Source of the DNA: Agrobacterium cucumeris
GTDB lineage: Bacteria; Pseudomonadota; Alphaproteobacteria; Rhizobiales; Rhizobiaceae
Reading direction: 5' to 3'
Length of the DNA: 64,000 bases
NCBI RefSeq assembly: GCF_030036535.1
Contig: NZ_CP080387.1
Location: 496,001 to 560,000 of the forward strand
A model generated the notes under the pieces. That model did no database searches and had not been told where the DNA came from. It saw only the letters and a list, made by a program, of their open reading frames with translations. Position numbers and translations under genes: made by a program. This document shows positions 29,468 to 38,588 of the stretch, one piece after another (position 1 is the stretch's first letter; each line of letters begins with the position of its first letter).

Positions 29468-29875
29468 CTATCCGGTTTCAGAACCGGACAAAAAAGAGGA
29501 AGGGAAAAAGCCCTGCAGAATGAGCCAGTCACTCAATAACAGCGTGAGGATGGCGGCGAGAAAGATGCCGCCCATGAAGGCGATGAGGCCGAGCGTGGCG
29601 CGTGTCCACCGGCGGGTCTGATAAAGATAGATGGCAAGACCAACAGGCGCGAGCAGAATGGTCGCGACTTTGGCGGCAGAACTGCGCCGGATGTCCCGCT
29701 TTTCGGCATCTTCTATCTGCCACCAGGCAAACAGCGTGATGATGCCGATCATCTGTACGAGATCGTTTGCGGTAAAGGAACTTGGAGGTCCGGCGGGCCA
29801 GATGGCGGCGTCGATCAAGAGGCCGAGGGAGAGGAAGGCGAGCAGGGCGACATAAATCCAGTTACGTTTCGCCAT
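29468..29875 (-). CDS. Hypothetical membrane protein
   Basis: 135 residues. Four hydrophobic segments: about 8-27, 38-52, 68-85 and 95-118, joined by short charged loops (EDAEKRDIRRS and QTRRWTRAT). No recognised family or motif. Single gene on the minus strand between the lipoprotein and the symporter. Confidence 0.65.
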   Translation of the reverse strand: MAKRNWIYVALLAFLSLGLLIDAAIWPAGPPSSFTANDLVQMIGIITLFAWWQIEDAEKRDIRRSSAAKVATILLAPVGLAIYLYQTRRWTRATLGLIAFMGGIFLAAILTLLLSDWLILQGFFPSSFLSGSETG

Positions 29876-29980
29876 GCGCAGGTTCCGCCGAAAGATGCAT
29901 TGTTGTCTGTGCCGATATTGCTATCGACGAAACCATCGCCGTCAATCCCAAACTCTTATGGAGCAACGGCAGTGGCACAC

Positions 29981-30014
29981 GTGGGGCGTTTCCTTTTCAC
30001 TGGAAACGCCCCAC
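29981..30014. terminator. Hairpin at the end of the symporter gene
   Basis: GTGGGGCGTTTCC (29981-29993) and GGAAACGCCCCAC (30002-30014) form a perfect 13-bp stem, 11 bp beyond the symporter stop on the minus strand. No long U-run follows, so termination may need Rho. Confidence 0.6.
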
Positions 30015-30025
30015 GATTATCGTGA

Positions 30026-31390
30026 TCAGGCCGGCGCCACTTCCCGGTCATCGAGCGCGTCGATGTCCTTGGCGTTGTTGTAGACGGCCTCATTGAGAAT
30101 GCCTTCGCGCTTGGCGACGATGGTCGGCACCAGCGCCTGACCGGCAACGTTGACCGCCGTGCGGCCCATGTCGAGGATCGGGTCGATGGCAAGCAGCAGG
30201 CCCACGCCTTCGAGTGGCAGCCCAAGCGTGGAGAGTGTCAGCGTCAGCATCACCACCGCGCCTGTGAGACCCGCTGTTGCAGCCGAACCCAGCACCGAAA
30301 CGAAGACGATCAGCACATATTCCTGAATGCCGAGCGGTACCTGGAAGAACTGCGCGATGAAGATCGCCGAAATCGCCGGATAGATGGCGGCGCAGCCGTC
30401 CATCTTGGTGGTGGCGCCGAGCGGCACGGAGAAGGCGGCATATTCGCGCGGCACGCCGAGGCTCTTTTCCGTCACGGTTTCGGTGACGGGCAGCGTGCCG
30501 ATGGACGAGCGCGACACGAAAGCGAGCTGGATGGCTGGCCACGCGCCCGCAAAGAAGCGTGACGGCTTCAGGCCATGGGCGATCAGCAGCGCCGGATAGA
30601 CCACGAAGAGCACCAGCGCGAGACCAATATAAACGGCCGCCGCATACCAGCCGAGCTGCGAAAGCGTCGTCCAGCCATATTGGTCAACCGCACGCCCGAG
30701 CAGGCCGATGGTGCCGATGGGGGTGAGGCGGATGACCCACCACAGGATCTTACGCACGATGGCAAGGAGCGACTGGTTGAAGGCAAGGAACGGCTCCGCT
30801 GCCTTGCCAGCTTTCAGCGCCGCAACACCAAAGGCAATCGACACCACCAGCAGCTGCAGAACGTTGAAGTTCAGCGAGGTGCTGCCGGAACCGTTGTTGA
30901 TTTTGGTAGAGGCTTCAAGGCCGAAGACGTTGGCCGGAACGAGGCCCTTGAGAAAGTCCAGCCAGGAGCCGGTGGAGGAGGGGGCTGCCGCTGCCGTATT
31001 GGCAATCGCCGTGTTGACACCCGGCTGAATGACGAGGCCGAGCACGATGCCGATGACCACGGCGATGAGCGCCGTGATGGCGAACCACAAAAGCGTCTGC
31101 CAGACGAGCTTTGCCGCATTCGAAAGGTTCTTGAGATTGGCGATGGAGGCGACGATGGCCGTGAAGATCAGCGGCGGCACTAGCGCTCGCAGGAGCTGCA
31201 CGAAAATGCTGCCGATGGTCTGCAGCGTCACGGAAAGCCCGTTCGGGCTGCCGGCGGCATCGGGACCGATGTTGCGCGCAACGAGTCCGAGCAGCAGGCC
31301 GATGACCATGGCGATCAGAACCTGAAAGCCGAAATTGCGATAAAAGGGTTTAGGCCCGGAGGGGCCGGCGGACGTCGTTGCCTGTGACAT
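30026..31390 (-). CDS. Dicarboxylate/amino acid:cation symporter (DAACS family)
   Basis: 454 residues from the ATG at 31390. The long hydrophobic pattern fits eight membrane helices plus two re-entrant loops. Family marks are RSSIGTLPVTETVTE (Ser-rich re-entrant hairpin), LGATTKMDGCAA and DPILDMGRTAVNVAGQA. DctA, GltP and related carriers take up C4-dicarboxylates or glutamate with protons or sodium. This one resembles the wider family rather than clearly DctA, so the substrate is left open. The ORF upstream to 31486 is not supported. Confidence 0.9.
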   Translation of the reverse strand: MSQATTSAGPSGPKPFYRNFGFQVLIAMVIGLLLGLVARNIGPDAAGSPNGLSVTLQTIGSIFVQLLRALVPPLIFTAIVASIANLKNLSNAAKLVWQTLLWFAITALIAVVIGIVLGLVIQPGVNTAIANTAAAAPSSTGSWLDFLKGLVPANVFGLEASTKINNGSGSTSLNFNVLQLLVVSIAFGVAALKAGKAAEPFLAFNQSLLAIVRKILWWVIRLTPIGTIGLLGRAVDQYGWTTLSQLGWYAAAVYIGLALVLFVVYPALLIAHGLKPSRFFAGAWPAIQLAFVSRSSIGTLPVTETVTEKSLGVPREYAAFSVPLGATTKMDGCAAIYPAISAIFIAQFFQVPLGIQEYVLIVFVSVLGSAATAGLTGAVVMLTLTLSTLGLPLEGVGLLLAIDPILDMGRTAVNVAGQALVPTIVAKREGILNEAVYNNAKDIDALDDREVAPA

Positions 31391-32149
31391 GACATGTCTC
31401 TTTATTGTGCAAGAAAACGAGAATGTTGCACTTTTTACACGCATTCTCGAGGGAGGTCGCCGAGGATACGCCGATTTCCTCAGCAATTAAGGGATGAGCT
31501 TGCGTATTTGTTGCATTGCCGGGGAATTATTCCCTTAAGTGGCGACAATGGGGAAAAATATTCCCGTTCCCTGTTGCCGTGGCCTCTCAGTCTGCCGGAG
31601 CGATACCGGAGGCCGGGGGAGCGTCTGCATTTGGCAGGAGCGTTGCGCACCCCGGGCCATGTCCACTGCTGTCCGGTTCAAGTTTCTGGAGAAGGCACAA
31701 GCCTCTCATTCGAATAGGCTTTCCGGATTTTCGCCTTAACCCGACACCAAAGAAGAGCAGCGTCGCCCGATGGGAAGGAAAGTCATGCCAATTGCGCCGA
31801 CGTCATCCTCGGGCCTGTCCCAGGATCTGCCAACGTATTGATTTTATTCAACGTGATTAGATCCTCGGCATAAGGCCGAGGATGACATTGAGTGAATGTT
31901 CACCCTTCATCATCGACTTCAAGGCGACAGCGACCTGTCCGGAAATTTAACCCGACAGTAGTGGATCATGTCCGGCATGACGGAAAAGAGGTCTTCAGAG
32001 GTTGTGAGCACGCTTTACCCGCAGATCGGCTCCCTCCTTTGTTTTCCTCGCCGCAAATCCGGTCTATGACATCATATGCAGGTGATTCCCTTGCCAGATT
32101 TCGGGTGCAACGCTTTTACGCCAATGCGATCTTACGGATATCCGCTTCC
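31391..32149. other. Intergenic region, mostly REP-like DNA and unassigned sequence
   Basis: Contains the REP-like copy at 31801-31886 and two short palindromes, GGGGAATTATTCCC near 31520 and a GGGAAAAATATTCCC-type motif near 31550. Frames reading through it lack ribosome sites. I see no gene here. Confidence 0.55.
31801..31886. repeat. REP-like intergenic palindromic element, copy 4
   Basis: Begins CGTCATCCTCGGGCCTGTCCC and ends ATCCTCGGCATAAGGCCGAGGATGAC, with an AT-rich spacer as in copy 3. Confidence 0.8.
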
Positions 32150-33070
32150 ATGACTGTGCGTTTCGTCCGGCCTTTTTCGGTTGCAGCCTATCTTTCCCGC
32201 TATCTCGGTCTGGCGGCGCTGGCGCTATTTCTGATTGCCGCCTGTGTCCACCGGTTTGGACCACTGACGACGCCTGACCTCGTGGGGTTGCTGATAATTG
32301 CCGCCGGCATCGCGTTGGCGGCGGTGCTTCTGGCGCTGATCGGCCTTGAGCGACTGTGGACAAAGGGCGCGCGCGGCGGACTTTCAGCGCTTGCCGCTCT
32401 TCTCCTGTCGGCCCTGCCGCTCGGTGTGGTCGGTTACGGCGCATATCTTTATTGGCAGCAGCCGAAGATTTACGACATCTCGACCGACCTGACCGACGTG
32501 CCGGAATGGCTGGTGACGCCGGTGGCGAACCAGCAATGGCTGGCAAGGCCCGCCATGGTGGCAAAGGAAGACCGGGACGCGCAGGCGATTGCCTATGCCA
32601 GCCTCGCCGGCCGCCGTTATGAAGGCGCGATCGACCGCATCTATGCCGCCGCCAAGAAGATGGCCGCTGCCCAGAATATCCGCATCAGCCACACAAGAGG
32701 CGTCATCGGCGCGGAAGAAGCGCCCTCCACCGGCATTCCAGAACAGGACAAGACTCCCCCGGCTGAAGAGGGCCCAGTGGAAGACCTGCCCTCCATCGTG
32801 CCGGTGCCCACGGCCCGGCCGGCTGAGGCGCCGCAGCCCACCTTCTTTAATGGCAGCGGCGTGGTGCTGATGCAGGGCGAAACGCGCACCCGCATCTGGG
32901 GCCTGCGTTTTGATATCCTCATCCGCCTCAGGGAAGAGGCGGAAACCACCATCGTCGATATCCGCGTCGCCTCGCGTTATGCCCCGCATGATCTCGGCAT
33001 GGGGGCTGCGATCGCCGAGGCCTATCTCGATGCGCTGGATGCGGAAATGCAGGGGTTGAACGACAATTGA
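32150..33070 (+). CDS. DUF1499 domain membrane protein
   Basis: 306 residues from the ATG at 32150. Three N-terminal membrane helices (about 18-38, 44-66 and 78-100) precede the DUF1499 domain, which begins at YDISTDLTDVPEWL. Later blocks, such as TRTRIWGLRFDILIRLREE and IVDIRVASRYAPHDLGMG, are also family-like. A Pro-rich insert (about 195-235) interrupts the domain, which is longer than most relatives. Function unknown. No clear ribosome site; the frame upstream to 31892 runs through REP DNA. Confidence 0.8.
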   Translation: MTVRFVRPFSVAAYLSRYLGLAALALFLIAACVHRFGPLTTPDLVGLLIIAAGIALAAVLLALIGLERLWTKGARGGLSALAALLLSALPLGVVGYGAYLYWQQPKIYDISTDLTDVPEWLVTPVANQQWLARPAMVAKEDRDAQAIAYASLAGRRYEGAIDRIYAAAKKMAAAQNIRISHTRGVIGAEEAPSTGIPEQDKTPPAEEGPVEDLPSIVPVPTARPAEAPQPTFFNGSGVVLMQGETRTRIWGLRFDILIRLREEAETTIVDIRVASRYAPHDLGMGAAIAEAYLDALDAEMQGLNDN

Positions 33071-33114
33071 GACGTTTTTGATGTGAGATAGCGCATGGCG
33101 CTGCGGCTTGGTTT

Positions 33115-33232
33115 CTTCTCCCCGAGGGGGAGAAGGTGGCCCGAAGGGCCGGATGAGGGGGCAACGTTGCCGAATATATCTACCCTTGCCCCCTCATCCC
33201 GCTGCCGCGGACTTCTCCCCGGCGGGGAGAAG
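33115..33232. repeat. RIME-like element with two CTTCTCCCC palindromes
   Basis: Two palindromes (CTTCTCCCCGAGGGGGAGAAG at the left, CTTCTCCCCGGCGGGGAGAAG at the right) with GGCCGGATGAGGGGGCAA and TTGCCCCCTCATCC facing each other inside. This is the layout of the Rhizobium intergenic mosaic element RIME1; the name is from memory, the structure is seen directly. Confidence 0.75.
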
Positions 33233-33310
33233 AAACAAGTGGCATCCGCTCGTTCCCCAACGGGGCGTAAGCGGCTAAAGCATCTTGAGAATTCGCGCCT
33301 CAAAACCCCG

Positions 33311-34219
33311 TCAGGCCGGAAAATACTCGCCCAAGAGTGAAGGCGTACCATCCGTCCGCACCTCGCCCTTTTCGATCAGGTCTTCGATATGCGCCAGCAC
33401 GGAAAGTGCGGCTGCCCCGTGCAGGCGCTTGTCGGTGCTGGCATAGATCACCTTCACCATGTCGGCGATCAGCCGGTCGCCGTCCCGGATACGCTTCAGA
33501 ACCGCCTTTTCCCGCATGCGGCGGTGGGCGCGTAAGCCCCGCATGAAGGCGGCGGGATCGGTGACCGGCCCGCCATGGCCGGGCAGGAACAGCCGATCGT
33601 CGCGGGTGAGCAGTCGCTCCAGCGAGGTCATGTAATCGCTCATCGCCCCGTCCGGCGGTGCAACGATGGTGGTGGCCCAGGCCATCACATGATCGGCGGA
33701 AAAGACGATGCCGCTGCCATCAAGCGCAAAGGCGGCGTGATTAGCGGTGTGGCCCGGCGTATGCAGCGCGGTCAATGTCCAGCCATCGCCGGAAAGGCTC
33801 TGCCCGTCACCAAGCGCGATATCGGGCACGAAAGCCGTATCGGAGCTTTCGGCAAATGGGTTGGTTTCACCCGCATAGAGCGGCCGGGCGGCGCGGTGCG
33901 GACCTTCCGCAACCGTTATCGCTCCCGTCGCTTGCTTCAGCCGCCGGGCAAGCGGTGAGTGATCGCGATGGGTGTGGCTGACAAAGATGTGAGTGACCTC
34001 GCGGCCGTCAAGCGCCGTCATCAGCGCCTGAAAATGCGCCTCATCCTCCGGGCCGGGATCGATGACGGCGACGGAACGGTCGCCGACGATATAGGAGTTG
34101 GTGCCATGGAAGGTGAAGGCGGAAGGATTGTTGACGGTGAGGCGCTGGATCAGTGGGGCGACAGGAACCGCCTCGCCATAGGCCGGCTTGAAATCGAGAT
34201 CGAATGCCGGGTCCGCCAT
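33311..34219 (-). CDS. MBL-fold metallo-hydrolase (LACTB2-like)
   Basis: 302 residues from the ATG at 34219, after an AGGAGGT ribosome site. Metal motif HTHRDH at residues 82-87, later His in LHTPGHTANHAAF and FSADHVMAW, and LPGHGGPV, all as in metallo-beta-lactamase-fold hydrolases. A C-terminal winged-helix-like tail (HRRMREKAVLKRI) fits the LACTB2 subgroup, which includes RNases and glyoxalase II-like enzymes. Substrate not known. The ORF reading to 34291 adds nothing recognisable. Confidence 0.9.
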   Translation of the reverse strand: MADPAFDLDFKPAYGEAVPVAPLIQRLTVNNPSAFTFHGTNSYIVGDRSVAVIDPGPEDEAHFQALMTALDGREVTHIFVSHTHRDHSPLARRLKQATGAITVAEGPHRAARPLYAGETNPFAESSDTAFVPDIALGDGQSLSGDGWTLTALHTPGHTANHAAFALDGSGIVFSADHVMAWATTIVAPPDGAMSDYMTSLERLLTRDDRLFLPGHGGPVTDPAAFMRGLRAHRRMREKAVLKRIRDGDRLIADMVKVIYASTDKRLHGAAALSVLAHIEDLIEKGEVRTDGTPSLLGEYFPA

Positions 34220-34422
34220 CAAGACCTCCTGAATGAATGCCATGCCGCAAGTGCCAACGGCGCCCGCCGCACAATCGCCAAGCCCTATCATGCCGTCTGC
34301 GACGCAGCATCCAAAAAGCTTGGATTTTGTGAAAAAATTGGTCGCCGGGTCATTGCCGCGCCGGTCCGGCTTTGCTAATCAGGCGCGGTTCAGGCAGCGG
34401 CGTTTTTCTTTCGCTGCCCTGT

Positions 34423-34497
34423 TGGGGCGTCGCCAAGCGGTAAGGCACCGGTTTTTGGTACCGGCATTCCCAGGTTCGAATCCTGGCGCCCCAGCCA
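34423..34497 (+). tRNA. tRNA-Gln (anticodon TTG)
   Basis: 75 nt with encoded CCA. Acceptor stem TGGGGCG/CGCCCCA, anticodon stem CCGGT/ACCGG around the loop TTTTGGT, with anticodon TTG at 34455-34457, and T-arm CCAGG-TTCGAAT-CCTGG. It reads the Gln codon CAA. An integrase gene begins 167 bp downstream, and tRNA 3' ends are common integration sites, so the T-arm to CCA part (about 34472-34497) is the likely attachment core. Confidence 0.95.
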
Positions 34498-34568
34498 AGT
34501 TTCCCTTTTCAAGCCAGAATCACGGTTTCTCAGCACATCCGAGTTAGCTGGGAATCGAATTCGAGGCA

Positions 34569-34616
34569 CTGTCGTACCGGACTGTCTTACACGACTGTCG
34601 TACACAGCTGTCTTAC
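34569..34616. repeat. Four tandem 9-bp repeats at exact 13-bp period before the integrase
   Basis: CTGTCGTAC (34569), CTGTCTTAC (34582), CTGTCGTAC (34595) and CTGTCTTAC (34608), with four-base spacers. The sixth base alternates G, T, G, T. They lie between the tRNA and the integrase ribosome site, where arm-type recombinase sites, excisionase sites or an operator would be expected. Confidence 0.8.
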
Positions 34617-34663
34617 GGGAAGGCGAACCAAGTCCTGCTCACCCTCTTAGGAAAGGGTTTAGC

Positions 34664-36721
34664 ATGGCAACGATTCAACACGTCTACAAGCGCGGTTCGG
34701 TCTACTGGTGGCGACGGCGTTTACCACTTGGAACAGGTGTCCATGCTTGGGTGAGGCTCGAAATCAGCCTGCACACCAAGGAACTGGAACGGGCGCGGGT
34801 CGTCGCTCCGGAGGTGACGCTTGCCAGCCATCGTCTCCTGCCCAGCCTGAGACAAAAGATGATATCGCCGGAAGACGCAAAGAAAATCCTGATACACGCC
34901 GCCAAGCAGCACAGCTTCCATCTGGATTCGATGATGGCGGCCGGTTCCAGAACAGGCGTCGACGCAGCAAGTAAGCGTTTAACGGAAATTCAGAGCGGTT
35001 GGGCGTTACGCCTGTTCGCCGCCCAAGGGATCAATGCAAGGATTGGTCCCGACGAAGAGCGCCAAATGCGCGCTGCCGGACTTGATGACGAGATGATCCA
35101 CGGCGTTCGTGAGACAATGGGGTTCCTCAGTACCAATGGATTTGGCCAAATCGGTCGCCGTCAGCTGGAGGCTATCCTCCAGGACCACAACATCGCGCCG
35201 GCGGAAACGCACATCCTCCAAGCAGAGCAGCTTTGCTTGCGCGGCATGTCGGCAGCGTTGCTCAATACCGAACGGCGATGGTCCGGCGTCCGACCTGATG
35301 ATATTGCCCTCCTCAATGCGGCGCTTGTCGGCGATACCGCAGCGACGGCTGTATCGCACGCTGCTTCGTCTCAATCCGTGTCGCAGCGAACGTCGGTAGC
35401 ACCATTTGGAAGTCGAACTGTACCGTCGTTTTCGCAACCTTACACACCTCTTGAGAAGGTGCCTGCATCTGTTCGTACGATCGCGGTTGCCGCCCCTCCG
35501 GTTGAAACCGAGGACGAATTCGATCTCGACGATGAGGATGAAGCGGAACTGGAACTGCAGGATTCGGACAAGGGACTTGTCGAAATCGTCCAACTGGCAG
35601 CGGAGGAGAGGGTCGCAACCAAAGAATGGCGTCACAAGATGATTAAGCAACACGTGAGTATTGCCAAGTTGTTGGTTCGATTCGTCGGACACGACCAGCC
35701 GGCACGCTTGAGGCAGCGAAACATCTCGGAATTCCGAAGCATGCTGTTCAAGCTTCCGAAAAATCATGGAAAGTCGCCGAACGACCATATCATGCCCCTC
35801 AGCGAGCTTCTGGCTCGTGCCACGACGTTGCCGCCCGAGGAGGTTGGCTTGTCGCCCGCGACGATAAATCGCTACATGACCCAAATGGGCAACATCGTGG
35901 ACATCTGCAAACACGCCGGATTTCCATTCGGGAATTTCGAGGGCGTTTCCGGCCTGCGAACCAAGAGGAAGGGCGACGTCAGAAACGAGCGTGGACGTTT
36001 CTCAACCGAGGAACTGCAGACCATCTTCTCGCTGCCAGTGTGGGAGGGGTCGAGTAGCTTCGACGAGCGCTTCGGCGGCGGAGACGAAATCTTCCATGAC
36101 GCGGCCTATTGGGTTCCGTTACTGGCGATCTATGTCGGAACTCGTCGTGAAGAGATGTGTGGCTTGCTCCTCGATGAGGTCGAGACCCATTTTGAGCTTC
36201 CGTGCATCCGCATTGAGGAAAACTTCGTCCGCAAGCTGAAAAACGCTCAATCGAAGCGGCGCGTGCCCATCCACCCAGAGCTGCTTCGCCTCGGATTCCT
36301 TGAATACGTTGATGAGCTTCGCAATCTCGGTCACGTCCTGTTGTTCCCCGAACTGAAGGCTGCATCCCCTACGACGCCGATGGGTGACGTGTTTGATGAC
36401 AGCTGGCAAAAAATACGATCGACAGCGCTGCCCAAGGCCAAGGATGATGGGAAGGTCCTGCATTCGCTGCGCCATTGGTGCAACAATGAAATGAAGCAGG
36501 CCGGCATTCGGGAGGAGTACCGAAAGGACATCCTGGGGCACACCAACGAGGGTGTGAATGAGGGGCGTTACACCGATCCGGCGCGGCTGCGTGTCATGGC
36601 CGATGCACTGTCAACATTGCCTTTACCGACCGCGCATTTGAAAGCTCATCCAATCCGACCGATCGAGTCAGTCCTGACGCATTCTTCCCGACCGGCACGA
36701 ACCAAGAAAACTGCGACGTAA
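34664..36721 (+). CDS. Tyrosine recombinase (site-specific integrase) of the island
   Basis: 685 residues; the ATG follows AGGAAAGGG. N-terminal motif YKRGSVYWWRRRLP (about 8-21) matches the DUF6538-type integrase N-terminus. A long middle region with an acidic segment (EDEFDLDDEDEAELE) precedes a core-binding domain. The catalytic domain (about 470-650) has Arg in YVGTRREEM, Lys in AQSKRRVPI, HSLRH (HxxR), LGH and the Tyr in GRYTD. All catalytic residues are present, so it looks intact. It is longer than phage integrases, as is common for island integrases. It would integrate and excise the element at tRNA-Gln. Confidence 0.93.
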   Translation: MATIQHVYKRGSVYWWRRRLPLGTGVHAWVRLEISLHTKELERARVVAPEVTLASHRLLPSLRQKMISPEDAKKILIHAAKQHSFHLDSMMAAGSRTGVDAASKRLTEIQSGWALRLFAAQGINARIGPDEERQMRAAGLDDEMIHGVRETMGFLSTNGFGQIGRRQLEAILQDHNIAPAETHILQAEQLCLRGMSAALLNTERRWSGVRPDDIALLNAALVGDTAATAVSHAASSQSVSQRTSVAPFGSRTVPSFSQPYTPLEKVPASVRTIAVAAPPVETEDEFDLDDEDEAELELQDSDKGLVEIVQLAAEERVATKEWRHKMIKQHVSIAKLLVRFVGHDQPARLRQRNISEFRSMLFKLPKNHGKSPNDHIMPLSELLARATTLPPEEVGLSPATINRYMTQMGNIVDICKHAGFPFGNFEGVSGLRTKRKGDVRNERGRFSTEELQTIFSLPVWEGSSSFDERFGGGDEIFHDAAYWVPLLAIYVGTRREEMCGLLLDEVETHFELPCIRIEENFVRKLKNAQSKRRVPIHPELLRLGFLEYVDELRNLGHVLLFPELKAASPTTPMGDVFDDSWQKIRSTALPKAKDDGKVLHSLRHWCNNEMKQAGIREEYRKDILGHTNEGVNEGRYTDPARLRVMADALSTLPLPTAHLKAHPIRPIESVLTHSSRPARTKKTAT

Positions 36722-36964
36722 GGGAATTGAATCAATCAAAGGTTGAATTAGTAATCACGTAATTAAAATGCGAACTAAAAAAAATGCCGCGTTGAATTCA
36801 TTGAGGAATCCAGCGCGGCAAATGGCGGAAAACTCTTGTATATAGAGAAAAATCTTTAAATTACATAATGTTGGCAATCTCGGTTGTAACGCGTTTTTGA
36901 AATTCGTGTCACCATTATCTCACGGTCGCGATGAAGACCGGATGAAAACGGAGACAAGAAACGA
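36722..36964. other. AT-rich intergenic region after the integrase, with a minus-oriented terminator
   Basis: Clearly more AT-rich than the genes around it. Besides the hairpin at 36777-36820 it holds TATATA-like promoter motifs on both strands (near 36838-36845) and the ribosome site of the next gene. No open frame of note. Confidence 0.5.
36777..36820 (-). terminator. Large hairpin with U-run reading on the minus strand
   Basis: TGCCGCGTTGAATTC (36785 on) pairs with GAATCCAGCGCGGCA (to 36820), with one mismatch, and eight A at 36777-36784 give a U-run for minus-strand transcripts. No minus-strand gene is upstream of it, so it either blocks antisense transcription into the integrase or ends a short RNA starting near 36840. 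Confidence 0.65.
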
Positions 36965-38053
36965 ATGACAAAATACACCCATAAGAAGAGGGCGGCTGTT
37001 GCCCAGACCAAGCCGGGGCCGACCATCAGCCCTGCCCAGGAGGACGAACTGAAGTGGCTACGGGACGCGTTCCAGTCGCTCGGACGCCGGACGACAGCGC
37101 AGGCCTTCGAGATCGGCGGCTACCTCGTGCGCGCAAAGTCCATTCTCCCGGACAAGGCGTTGGGCGCATGGATCAAGGCGGTGTGCAAGTTCACGCCGAA
37201 GACCGGCCGCAACTACATGGCAGTCCAGGCGAGCCTGGCGGACTATAAAGAGCGGCTCGAGGCAGCGGCGGTTGCTCCGACGGTCCTCTTCGTGCTGGCC
37301 TACGCCGAACAGCCGGAGGTCGAACGGGTCATCTCGGCGATCGAGGCTGGCGAACAACTGACTGTGGCTCAGGTCAAAGCGACGGTGGGCGTCGAGGCAA
37401 AGCGAAAGGTCGCTACCACCCACGATGCTCTCAATGTTGGCGGCCTCGCCGGCTTGCGTAAGGCTGCCGAGTTGAAGATCACGCAGGACGTTACTGAGTT
37501 CCACGGGCTAATGTCCGCAGTCCTCAAGCGAGTTGAGAAGGCCATGGAGCCGATCGCCAGAGGCAGGGCGGTGAAGAAGGGGCTGCTCCAGGATGCGATT
37601 GTGTACGATTGCCGTCACGCCCACGATCTTCTCAACAGCATCGCCGCGCCGATGAAGGTGGAAATGGTTTCACATGTGAACTGGCGGCCGGCGCGTCTGC
37701 CCGAAGGCAGCGCATGGCGCACGGTACAGGCATTGCTTCACCGTATGGGCGGCGCTGACGACTGGCCGGATCGGACCGAGTTTGTCAGCTGGCTTCAGGA
37801 CGAAGTCATTCCGGCGTTACGCTTCGTGGTCCATGGGGAGGCGCTTACCTCGACGGAGGAGGAAATAGAGAGCGCCGATGCGGGTGATGACCTTGCGTCA
37901 CAGGAACCGGCAGAGGCCAGCGACCGGGTGCAAAGGGGAGAAGAGGCGACGCTGGCTCGCATCAACAGCGTGTTCAATGGGATGATCGCGCAGGCGTCAT
38001 CGGTCGGAAAATCCCGGGAGCGCCGTTCCGTACCCTCGGCGGTCGCGGCGTAA
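36965..38053 (+). CDS. DUF3102-like island protein
   Basis: 362 residues. The N-terminal third contains AFEIGGYLVRAKSILPD and GAWIKAVCKFTPKTGRNYMAVQ, the pattern of DUF3102: a helical protein with EIG..L..AK followed by the F-S/T-x-R-T-x-x-x-Y/YM block, often in plasmid and island proteins near ParB-like genes. The middle and C-terminal parts are helical and charged and not recognised. First gene of the island after the integrase; it ends with a strong terminator (38080). Role unknown; DNA binding is a guess from the family. Confidence 0.65.
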   Translation: MTKYTHKKRAAVAQTKPGPTISPAQEDELKWLRDAFQSLGRRTTAQAFEIGGYLVRAKSILPDKALGAWIKAVCKFTPKTGRNYMAVQASLADYKERLEAAAVAPTVLFVLAYAEQPEVERVISAIEAGEQLTVAQVKATVGVEAKRKVATTHDALNVGGLAGLRKAAELKITQDVTEFHGLMSAVLKRVEKAMEPIARGRAVKKGLLQDAIVYDCRHAHDLLNSIAAPMKVEMVSHVNWRPARLPEGSAWRTVQALLHRMGGADDWPDRTEFVSWLQDEVIPALRFVVHGEALTSTEEEIESADAGDDLASQEPAEASDRVQRGEEATLARINSVFNGMIAQASSVGKSRERRSVPSAVAA

Positions 38054-38588
38054 CGATCCCGGCAAAGACGACACCCATGGCCCCGCTCGCGCGGGGCTAT
38101 TTTTTGTCCGCTGGTCGCCGCGTGTCCCGTTAACCATACCGGAGCTCTGTCGTTCCGGAAGTGTTCTTGCCGGCTTGCCGGACACAATTCTCCGGGCTAT
38201 GTCGACAGGGTCAGCAGAAACCGAATATCTGCAGACACTTAGCGGCCCCCGCCGGTGGTGGAACACCGAACGAGGGCCTGACCCGCAACCTTGTGTTCTA
38301 AGGAATTGGGCTATGTCGACCCATATCTGCTTCGCTTCCGAACGGGAAGCTTTCTCGTCTCCTGATCCTGTTGACGATCGTGCGTCGCCGCGGCGCCGGT
38401 TGGCGTGCTTCACGATCCAGTGCGCCTTCGGACTGGCACTCGCCAGATTCTAACGGCTGATCATCCCTGACTTCGGACACAGCTTCATTTGAAGCCAGCC
38501 GGCCACCGGATGGGGAAATCATTTCCGCATCGGACGCCGTGCGCCTGAAGTTTGCCGGCCGGTCGCCTCCGTCAACAGGAGCAATATC
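38054..38588. other. Intergenic region with terminator and a possible 46-residue ORF
   Basis: Holds the terminator at 38080 and two direct copies of GGGCTATGTCGAC (38194 and 38308). The second copy contains an ATG (38313) with AAGGA eight bases before it and an ORF to 38453; coding is uncertain and I do not count it as a gene. The next gene has its own AGGAG site. Confidence 0.5.
38080..38105 (+). terminator. Rho-independent terminator after the DUF3102-like gene
   Basis: GCCCCGC (38080-38086), loop TCGC, GCGGGGC (38091-38097), then TATTTTTT. 27 bp after the stop. Confidence 0.9.

Noticed and set aside
34569..34616. CRISPR array
   Set aside because: Units of 9 bp with 4-bp spacers are far too short, and no cas genes are present anywhere in the window.
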